Origin: Lachnospiraceae bacterium MD329
GTDB taxonomy: Bacteria > Bacillota > Clostridia > UBA1381
DNA: 64,000 nt
Assembly: GCA_010206265.1 (NCBI GenBank)
Contig: VIQV01000033.1
Span: 1 to 64,000 of the forward strand
Direction of reading: 5' to 3'
In this document: positions 27,701-39,700 of the stretch, in pieces
How positions within the stretch are numbered: the first letter of the stretch is position 1
Layout: each line of letters starts with the position of its first letter
The notes under the pieces: model-generated
Told to the model about the DNA's origin: nothing
Database searches by the model: none
The model's input: the letters and a program-made list of their open reading frames with translations, nothing else
Position numbers and translations under genes: made by a program

Positions 27701-30700
27701 TTGACGCAGAAACAGGAGAGGATATAACTATTACTGTATATCCTGTTAAACTGGATAACCCGAGCAATGTTCCGTTTACAAACCCGACACGCGTTGATAT
27801 TTCTATCGAGGCAAACGATACATATACTATCGTAAATGCGGGCAGTCCGGAGGCTCAGGATCCGACAAGCGCTAACACTTATAAGTGGGATGCGGTAAAT
27901 GTACTGCTTGATAATGAAGAACTTACAATTTACCAGATTAAGGCAAAGGCTGCTGACGCAGATGAAATTGAAATTTCATATCTGTATATCTACAAGCAGA
28001 GTAATATTACTGATCTGGAAAGTGTGACAGCAACTTATACTGAAAGAATCGGTGACGAAGATGTTCCTGTAACGGTTAAGGCTGAAAAAGACAGGAATGG
28101 AGCTTATCAGTTATGGCTGCCGATTGATGTTACAGAAGTTGACGTTGAGGCTATAACAAAGGCGCTGATGGCAGAAGTTGCAATAAGAGATCATACAGAG
28201 CTTAAGATGCACATTGACAAATATGAAGACTTCCAGATTACAGCTGCAACTGATGCTATATACATTGATGTTAAGGCGTCAGACGGAGCTGCAACTAAGA
28301 CACATACAATTCATATCAACAGAGTTGATTTGAGTCTTGATGAAGTGCTTGTAACACCGTTCAGTACTACACTTGCTCAAAGAGCAGAGTATAATGACGA
28401 TCAGAAAGCATACATTGCTCGTCTGGTTCCGATGAACGATCCTAAGGCGACAATAGCTGCGACTGCTACAGATTCAAACAACTATGTAAGAATCGGTCAT
28501 CTGACAAGACCTGAACCGCCTTCTCGCGGAGATATGACAGACGCAGAGTATGAGAGAGCGCTTGAGCAGTATCAGATAAAGCGCGATGCGTATAATCTTG
28601 CTGCACAGGGTTATCAGCTTGATAATACAAGCTTCGTTTGGGACGGCGTAGTAGGTGATTCAGAAGGTTGGGTACAGGCAAGTAATTCGGCTGCCGCACT
28701 TCCTCTTATAGATATCAAGGGCAAATCTACTATGATTGTTATTCAGGTAGGTATTGCAAACAACTATTCAGCAGATGATTCTGAAAGTATAGCTAAGAAG
28801 ATTGGTACATATAAGACATATACATTATTAGTTGGTCAGAAGTATATCAATGAAGTTATTGTTGACGAGGATCATCCTGAAAAGAACAAGAATGATGATA
28901 TTGATATTTATGTAGGATTGGATAGCAATCCTCCGAAACTTACTAACGTAAGTGTAGATATGAGTACTGGTGATCCTGTATATGTTTACGAGTACGGTAT
29001 TCCGAAAGATTACCAGATAGATCACGTTCTTATGAAGATAACAGAAAAGGCTCCAAAGCCATATGATCCGGTAGTAACGGTATCTAATCCGTCATTTGGA
29101 GTTACTGTTACAGATTATAACTATGATCCAACTGAAAATAATCTGTTAGAGATAAGGATTCCTCCGGCAAGTGATAATGCTGTAACAAATGTTAATATAA
29201 CATCTGTACCGGAGGCAGGAACTGCATATACCCGTACTTACAGAGTAGTTCTTTACAGATTATCAGATAACGTGAAGATACTTCACGACGCTGACGGTAG
29301 AGAATCAACGGTAAATGACGAAGGCAGAAGCAGAGGTGAAGTAGACAGAACAGGTCTTGTAAAGGATTACTTCGACGTAAGTGAAGCTACTATGACCATT
29401 GATGAAAACGGCAATAAGTATCTGCGCGTATACATCAAGACAGAGTCGAAGAATGCAACAATTACTCTTGGCGGAAAGAATTATAAGGGTATAACGGACA
29501 TTAAAAATGATGTCGATATAAATGGTGATCAGATTAAGGGTATTCTGATACCGGTTAGTGAAGGTGAAACTGAAAAGGTTATTCCGTTTACGGTTACATC
29601 TGAAAGCGGTAGGGAGACTTCAAGAAATGAATTCCACGTTAATATTCGTTCGACAAGTACAGATCTTGAATATATTACAGTAAACGGCGTAAAAGCTTAC
29701 GGACCGTATATTGATGAATGGACGGAGGAGTCATATTATAACGCTTATGTTTCTCAGAGTATAAAAGACAATGCTATAAACAACGGAGAAGAAACATGGG
29801 TAGTTGCACTTGCAGAAGGCAGAGGCGATACATTTGTAACCTTTATGGATGAATTTGGAACAACCGATATTGTTCCTGCAAGTCAGAGAAATGAATCCTT
29901 CCTTGTAGCTTATCAATTCTTATTCGATCAGGTTGAACCTGAAGATTTGGCAATGCCTGTAGTTATTCCTGTTAAGGTAGTTTCTGAGGCAGATGCAACT
30001 AATTATGAGATACATTACTTACGTGTATATCTGGCAGACAGTGATAACAACAGGGTTGAAGTTGATGATGAAACTGGAGAACACAGCGTATGGGTAAGCG
30101 AACTTGGTATGCTTGAAGATACGCCGAAGGCTGAGTATTTAGGTATACAGCAGAGTAAGGATGACGGTCAGTTCTATGAGACCTATGAGGTTAAGATGGA
30201 AATTGGCGTAACAGCGGTAGATATGAAGGTAATTGCTGATTCTGAATTTGCCGGTGTGGATATTTACGATCCGTATACACAGAAGTATTCAAACAACTAT
30301 CAGCTTCACGAAAAGACTGTACGCTTGTCTAAGCTTGAACCAAACGAATCATATGAGTTGAAGTTCAAGATTAAGTCACAGGATGAAATGCTTTCAAATG
30401 AAAGTAATCAGGGTAAACAATATATAGTAAAACTTACAAGACAGTCAAATGACAGACGAATAAAGAGTATTATATCTTATCCTGATGATACAGAACCGGG
30501 CAGATCACAGACATTTAATGATGTGACAACTGATGAACCTGTAATTATTACAGTACCGCACGGCGCGTTGACAGTACCGGTTCAGATAGAGGCTAACTTC
30601 GCGACAGCTCTTGTAGGTGTAACAATAAATGATGAAGATAAGGTATCAAGTACTAATGTTTACCACGGTAATACAGATACAGAACCATCTCTTCCGTTTA

Positions 30701-33700
30701 CTGACCTTGAGGCAGAATCAATAGATTATACTGTAAAAGTATGGGGTTATAACGGTGACATCAGACCTGCATACTATACAATCAGACTTGTACGCAAGAA
30801 GAATAATCTTGACCTGAAGGAAGTTATGTTTAACAATCGTATTGCAACAAGAGTCAAGGATAATGACGGAAATGATACCAATACATATACAATAGATATT
30901 GGTGAATCTGATATGTTAGCTGACACTATTATTGCAACGGCGAAGGATAGTAATAACTATGTAAGAATCGCAGACAATGATTTCAACAGAACATCAGATA
31001 GGCTGGAAAATCTTGACCTGTCAAGCATTGAAGTTGGTCAGCCGATGGAAATCAGAATTGTTGTTGGTTCATCTGATTTAGCAGAAGGAACAGATATTCC
31101 TGACCAGAGAGAGTTCTATACACTGGTTATAAAGAGAATTCCTGCGGGAGAAATCAGAGATGACCTTCGTTTGAAGATGTCTGTAAGTCATCAGAATACA
31201 AATTCAAACTTGTTTGTTACGGCAAACCAAAAAGGTGATCCTACATTTGATAATGAAAGCAGCACATATATTTATCATTATCATAGCTTTATCAATCCAT
31301 CAGCAGTAACGGCATACATAAAGTCTGAAACTAAATCTGCGACGTCAACCATTACATTCTTTACAATGGAAGATATTGCAATAAATGATCCGACACTGCT
31401 TATGGCTGATATTGAACGTGATATGGCAGGATTTGATGAAATACAGGTAAAGGCAGTTGTAACAGCCGGTGACGGTAAACAGCAGAAATACACGTTGATG
31501 ATTCAGAAATCATCAAGTGAAACAGGTCTTGCAAAAGTATTTGCAGACGCACTTATTCCGGGTACAGGCGAACAAGAAGTCAAAGGTGTTGCAAATACAT
31601 ATGTTACAGAGATGTTTAAAACCCCTGATGGAACAAAGAGAGAGGTTACAGCTCTTGAATATGTGATTGAGCTTCCAAGAGGTACAACTGAGGTAATGCC
31701 GTTTGCTTTACCGATAGATCCATATGCAACAGTTAGATTCTATGATGAGTCTGACAATATGCTCGATGCACAAATGCAGGGCGCAGATCCGACATACAGA
31801 GGTGCGCACGGCTATAGACAGCCAATGTCACAGCTCTCTACCCATGAGTATAAACTTGTAGTAACCTCAAGAAGTAATAATGCTCCTGCTTATTATAAGA
31901 TAAGAGTTGTCAACTGTCCTGAGGGTACACAGCTTCTAAAAGTTCAGGTTGGTGACAGAAAAGACGGATTTACTGATGATCCTATAGAGCATTATCATTA
32001 TGACAGAGAAAACGGTGTATTTACAGGAGAACCTAATGGTGGTCCTTCTGATGTAGATAACGTTCTTATGACTAATGCTGTTGAAACAGGTCTTACTACA
32101 TATGTTGGTAATGTTGTTCGCAGACCTGTACAGCCTACGGCATTGTTGAGTCTGGTTACAGAAAATGAATGGGCAACAATCTATATTAAGGAAGGCAATG
32201 ATTATGTACAGAAGGGTATAGGCGAATTTATCGGAGATGTTAAATTAAGTGACGCTACAACAACCACAGTATCTGTAAAGATAGAATCACCGTCAAGAAT
32301 AGCATCTTACTATAAGGTTTATATCTCAAGGTATCTGTATGATTATGAACTGTCGATGCAAGTTAATACGGAATTTACTACAGAACTTAACAGAGATGAA
32401 GTGAACAATATCTTCTATCACGAACGTACAAATCCGCTTCCGTTCTCGTTGACAGAGGCAGAGATGAAGATAGTTCTGGCAAGACCTAAGCAGCATACTT
32501 ACTTTATAAAGGTAGAGGACAAAGATAGAGACTTTATTGAAGTAAATGCAGCCAATAATATGATTTATCTTGATGATATTAAACTATCGGGAGTTTCGAC
32601 AGTAGTTCCTGTTAAGGTTTACAGTGCGGTTGATGAGCAGGGCGGCGGTAAGAAGCCGGGTAATGTAATGGCTACTTACTATGTAACAATTACCCGTAAG
32701 CAGCTTAACGATAACTTGGGTTCAATCCTTGTCAATGACAATGAGGCTTATCCTGTTAACGACCCGAGTGTTAATGCTGACTTTGAGGCATACTCTTATA
32801 GCGCGGCTGCAGATCCTACGGCAAATGTAAAGATATTCTCAGTAAATAACAATGCTATAATATCTATCTTAGGAAAAACAATCGATCAGAACTTTAGCGG
32901 TATAGCTGACGGAAAACTTGAGGCAAATGTTAAGGTTCAGGAGGGAGATAACTTCTTCCAGATTCAGGTTGATAATCCAGGTGAGCCGTCAAGATATTCT
33001 ATGCTTTTGATAAAGCATATTCCTGTAGATGTATATCTCGACGATATGTACATTACTCCTAAAGATGTGAATGACAAGATTCCGTTCTTGAATAACACCT
33101 TTAATAAGAATGTTCTGGATTACTCAATCAGAGCAAATGAAAAAGTTCCTGATTATGATGTATATGCTAATGCGTCATCGACACAGCAAGCATTGCAAAA
33201 TTATGCAAGAAATAAGGGTTATGATGTAAGCGATTGGCAGACAAAGATAAGAATTCTTGATTCAAAGGGCGAACAGATTCAGAACTTTGGAGAATATGTA
33301 AAACAGCTTGTTGAAACTATAACTGAAAGCGGCGGAACAGAAATACCTAATTACTTCACAGTTCCGGTATACCTGATTGTACCGCACTATCAGAAGAAGT
33401 ACAGCATTGAAATTCATGATTTATCTGATAATGCAAAATTAAAGGATTTACGAGTTATAAATTATACTCTTGACCCGGAATTTGATCCGAATGTGGAGGC
33501 GGCTGAAGAATATAAAACCACAGTTCCGTCAGAAGTAAGCAATGTGGACATCTTTGCTCATGCAGATCACGATCATCCGGGGGCGCGTACGTTGGTTACA
33601 TTATTAAATGAAAACGAACAGCCGCTTGGAAGTGAATATGTTGAGATTACAAAGAATGTATCGCTTAAATACGGTGAAAACATATTCTATGTAAAGGTAA

Positions 33701-36700
33701 CAAGTGAAGCGCCTCAATACACGGTACCTGAAGGAGAAGGTGAGGGAGATGAATCGCAGGATAACACAGGTATAAAGATTTACAAAGTAGTAGTATACCG
33801 TACTCCTATTGACGCATCGCTTAAGTCAATCCTTGTTAATGGTCAGCCTCCTGTACTTCAGCAGGACGGTACATATGTAGCATATGTCAAGCCGGGAGTA
33901 ACATCTGTTGTTAAAGCATTGGCAGATGATACAAGAGCCGTTATCAAGGTTACTCAGGGAATGAACACTGATTCTAAGACGATGAAACAGTGGGCACAGA
34001 TTACTACAGATATAATTAATGACGAAACTCTTGTTGATATTAATGTTTCTCTTGAAGAGAGCGGAATAATTGAAGTAAGCAAAGATTATGTTCTTAAGCT
34101 TATTCCTGTAAACGGGGATATTCTGAACATTCAGTTGGATACGCTTTATAGAGGCAGTGATCCTGTAGAAGAAGGTTTCAAACCTACAGTAACTCCATAT
34201 GTTAATCCGATAGGAGCTGTTTGGAATGCTGACGAGCAGCGTTATGAAATAACCATTCCTAAGAATGCAACTATAACACCTTATATTCGTGTAACAACAG
34301 TTGAATCGGATAAACAGGTTCAAGTTGGTTCACAAGCTTGGCAATGGGCAGATAACACAGCACAGGCAGATAACTGGTTCACAACAAGTATCACTCTTAT
34401 GAATGATCCGCAGGAGATGGAAATCTTTGTACGTGGATATGCTCTTGTTCCGGGTACTACAGATCAGTATGTATTTGGTGATTCAAACAGATATAAGTTG
34501 TTAATCAAGAGAGCATCTAATGAAGCAGAGCTAATTGTTCTGAATCCAGAGGATGGTGTTCAGTTTAATGAAAACAACGGACGCTTTGATAACAGCATTA
34601 CAACATATACAATTGACGTTGCAAGCGATGTAAATGATGTTGAGTTTACTGAAATCAGAGCAAGCCAGAATGCGTCAATTGAACTGATGCTTTCATCAAG
34701 TACAGGTGCAAAGCCTGTTATCAACCATAATAACGGTGACGGATTTATCTTTGATAATCTTGAGTATGGAAATAATCTGATGAAGATTAAGGTTATCTCT
34801 GAGGATAAGACTACAACAAAAGAATATCAGGTAACAATCAGACGTCAGCAGCCTATGAAGGATGCAACTCTTGATGATATAAGAGTACAGATTGGCGGTA
34901 AGTATTACAGTTTGATTCCTATGTTCGATAAGAATATAATCGATTATAAAATGATTATTGAGGCACAGAATGATGAAACTGTAGATAATATTGTACTTAC
35001 AGCTACTCCAAGTGCAGGCGCTCAATATACAATTATAAGCAGTGTGAATGAGGAAGATAATGTTACTCATCAAATAGGAAGTCCGGCAGTTGTTACAATA
35101 GATAATAAATTAGCAAGTAAATCAACAACTACAGTCAGATTTGCTATCACTGCAAATAATGATCAGAGCATAAGAGAATATACAATTGAACTTTATAAGA
35201 ATGACAGCACGAATATTAATCCGAACCATAACTTCCTGAACAGCATTGCGCTTGAATCTCATCCGCTTACAATGCTTGATTCTAATACGGATATCGACTA
35301 CAACTACTATACAAGCGTAGACAGTACAATTTCACAGGAGAAATTGACAGTCGTTCCGAATGTGAATGTAACAGGTACGATTGGTGATATAAAGGCATCT
35401 TTATTCTCTGCAAGGGATGAAGGCGCTGGATATGTTCCAATGCAGTCAGGAGTTCCGATGGATCTCAGACTTGATGTTGGTGATAATCTGTTCCTGATAA
35501 AAGTAGAAGATAATGACGATAATAAACGTTATTATTCAGTTATTATTAACAGAGCTGCAAGTCCGACAGCAAATGCGCTTGTTAAGAATCTTGCAATTAC
35601 AGGCGTAAGTACAGCTCCAACCTTTAGTCCGAATGAAACGTCATATAAGATGACGGTTGGCAGCACTACAAACTCAATTTCAATCCACGCAGTTGCAGAC
35701 CGTGATTTAACGGAAATGTGGGTAAGAAGTGAGGCACAGGATTACGACTTAATTAATGCAGGCCGTGTAAATGCTGATAATATTCCGCTTGTAAACGGCA
35801 GCAATAAGATTGTTATTACAGCAACAGCTTCTGATAAACAGACTAAGAAGGTTTATGTATTTAATGTATATAAGACAGCTCTTGAAGAAGATGCAGATCT
35901 TGTTAATATTAAGTACACAACCGGTGGTGTAATGAATCCGCATTTTGACAGTGATCATTTAACATACGATTTAATTTACCAGAATGATACTTCGGAGATT
36001 GAACTTACACCGATAGCTCGTATTCCGAATATTACTGATATTACTGTTCAATTAAATGGAGGTACAACATCTTCAATAGAAAGCGGAGAAGCATTCAGAC
36101 TTGAACTTCCTGAAGGAAAAACAACAGTAACATTCAATGTAAGCCATAAAAACGGAGGCGGAGATAAATCATATACGGTTAATGTTTATCGTAACCCGTA
36201 CGAAACTCCGATACCGTTCTTATCACAGGCTATTGAAGTTTACGACCAGCATCATACACAATATGAATTGACTCCGGCTTATGACAGAGATGAACATTCA
36301 TATTATGTAAGTGTTCCGCCTGAGTTTGAAAAGGCATTCATAAAGGTATATGCAGAGTCAGGCGATTCGAGAAATCCGCAGAATGTTGGAATCACTGTAA
36401 ACGGAAATACCGTAGCAAGCGGTGATGAAACAGAGATGAATAATATTGTCGATGGTGATAATGTTGTTGACATCAAGATAACAAATGGTCAGGGTAATAT
36501 GGAATCTTACACGGTAATTATAAACCGTGCATCTCGTCCGATACCTGAACTTGAAAATCTTGAAGTACTACAGAATTTCGCATTAGTACCGACATATGAT
36601 TCTGACTATGACGGTGGATATTATGTTAATGTTGATTCTGATACAGAATTTATCAACCTTATTCCAACAGCAGCTGAACCTAATAAGGTTAAGATTACTG

Positions 36701-39700
36701 TTAATAACGTAATGGTTGAGAGTGGAAGAGCATCTCAGAATCTGGAGCTTGAAACAGGTAAGAATACAGTAATTGTTACTGTTACAGCACTGGATACAAC
36801 ACAGGATCCTGTACAGGCTACAACAACAAAACGCAGATATCTTGTAAACATATACCGTCCGGAAGTATCTTCAGACAATGTACTGACAAGTCTGCTTCTG
36901 AATAACGGAACTATAGTACCAGCTTTCTCAAGAGAAATTAAGAACTACTATGTAACAGTTCCTTACGGTGTAGACGAAGTAACAATGGAAACATCGGCTA
37001 AGAACAGCGGCAGCGTAATCCGTGTAAACAGCGACGAGTATACAGGACCTATGACCCTGTCACTTGATCCTGAAAAAGATAATATGTTTGCAATAAAACT
37101 GTTCGAGTCTGCTGAGGCTAATACGCCTGACAATGTTTACTCGCTGAAGATATTCAGAAAGAATCTGATTGCAGATAATCCGGACCTTAAGTCATTAGAG
37201 GTAGTTGGAGCAGCTCAGATTCCGGCAGTTCAATCGCGTGAACTTAACTACTATGCATATGTAAGCCCGTCTGTAACAGAAGTAAATGTAAGGGCAGATG
37301 CAAGAAGTGATAGTGCTACAGTTAGCGGTACAGGTACAGTAACGCTGACAGGCGATAAGACACCGCACGTTATTACTGTAAGAAACGGAAACACAGTACA
37401 GAGATACTCAGTAACAATCATTAAGACCGGTGGTTCGGCAGATGTTGTAGGTACTCTTAATGGCAATCAGCTGTCACAGGTAAATACAGTTCAAACAATT
37501 ACAGTACCTGATGGTACAACTGTACTTCCGCTTAACCTTAGTGCAACAAACAGCGATGCAATCATTACTGTAAATGGCAGAGAGTTTACAAGCGGTGACA
37601 CTGTTGACTTTGATATGACAACCGATAAGGAAAGATTTGATATTACGGTAAGACTTGAACAAGGTGCAGTTTATTCGACAAAGGCATATGTTGTATATGC
37701 TGAACGCGATAAGGATAAACCTTATGAACCGTTTATCGAACATTTCTACATTGATCCGACAGCTTCAAAGACAGATAATGAAGCAACATTTACAGAACCG
37801 TTTAATAAAACTCAGTTCATCTATGAGGCAACAAATGACGGTAATACTCCGTATCTGTTTGCAAAGAGTGATGATGAGAATGTTCATATTGAATTGTTCA
37901 ATGAAAAGGATAAGGATTATGCGGTTGTAAAAGACTTAAGTTCTTATATTGAACAGACAATAGGTACTACAGGTTCAGCAACCTTCAGATTTAGAGCAAC
38001 TAAGTTTGCAGCAAGCGGATATGAGCTTGTAAACGAATATGTAATAACTGTATACAATACAGATGCTCCTATCCTGACAAAGTTGTGGACAGAAAATGCT
38101 ACAATGAAGGATACATTTGAACCGCTTAACAGAGGACCTTATGCTGTTGAAATAGGTAAGGATACGACAGAATTTACAGTACACGCTGAACATAACTACG
38201 CTAACGGTATTGTAAGTATGAAGCTTGACACTGGTTTTTATAATGATGGTAAGGATCAGACCTTTAATACTCCACTTGATAAGAACAACTTTACGGTTAA
38301 AGTTCGAATTAAGGTTGGAGATGAAGAAGGTATATACACCTTGAATGTAACACGTCTTGGTGAATTGATTCCTGATATATTCATTGATAATCTGGAGATT
38401 AAAGATGAAACAGATGCAGACGATGGTTTCTATGAGTTAAACAAAGATTTCGATAAGAATTCAACTTCATATGAAACTACAATTGATTATCGTGATAATA
38501 CGGTTATCCTGACTGTAACTGCCGAAGATCCGTCAGATATATTAATCATAAAGACAAGCGATGGCAAAGAAGTGAATGTTGTAAGCGGCAGACAGACAGA
38601 AATCACACTTCCGATAACCTTCTTTGAAAGTGATGACGCTGAAGAGCTTATAAAGATAATTGCTAAGCGCGGCGTTGGTGCGGACGAGAAGACAGGAACG
38701 TATGAGCTGACTGTTAAACGCGGACCTCGCGCACTTGGTACTGCAAGACTTGAAAGTCTGACTACAGATCTTCACGATCTTATGCAGCAGCCAAATCCGG
38801 AATTTGACCCAGACGTATTTGATTATACCGTTTATGTTGCTCCGGATGCGACAGCCATTACTGTAACTGCAGTTGCGGATAAGGAAGATAATATTATCGT
38901 ATTTAATAACGATAAGACTCCTGTTTATACGCATACGGCGGAACAGACATTTACACTTAAGCCTGAGGATAAGGTAAGTTACATATTTATTACTGTTTCA
39001 GGTGATGATGATACTCCGGCTACTTATAAGATTAAAGTAGAGAGAAAGAATAATGCATTCTTAACTAAACTGGAAGTAACTGATACTGATCCTAATGACG
39101 GTTATGAGAAGTTCCTTGCTCCGAACAGTATATTCAATAAGGATGTAACTAACTATGAAGTTCTTGTTGATCCATTGGCATCAAAGATTGAGTTCACAAT
39201 GGGAACTGATGCGGCAGATGCAACGCTTACTATGCTGATGAATGGTCAGGTTCAGGCGCAGGCTAATGGTGAAAATGAGCTTGCACATACCTTTACGCTG
39301 GCATATGACCAGAAGACTTTCAATCTTGAATTTAAGGTTGAATTTATGGAAGGTACAACCAGAAAGAGCGGTACATATTATGTAACGGTTACAAGAGATA
39401 CTGAGCTTGATGAACCTATTATGCAAACTCATATAGAAGGTTTTGCATATACAGTTAATAAGGATGACCACACAGCTAAAATAACAATGTATGATGAAGA
39501 CGGTCAGGTTCCGGTTAATAGCAGCGGCGATATGGTGCTTGAAACACCACCTACAGGTTTCTTCTCAATCGAATTGCCGCACGAAGGTATATTCAGAATT
39601 GTTATGGAGCGTGAGGGTTGTCTGGACAATGAGATTAAAAACATTGTCGGAGTTAAGACTTTTGTAAGAGCCAAGTACGACTTTGGTAATAGAAGACGAC

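Noticed and set aside
33826-34323. Minus-strand frame of 165 codons inside the giant gene
   Set aside because: The composition is Cys/Ile/Tyr/Asn-rich, typical of reversed A/T-rich coding sequence. There is no start signal, and it lies wholly inside a clear cadherin-like array.
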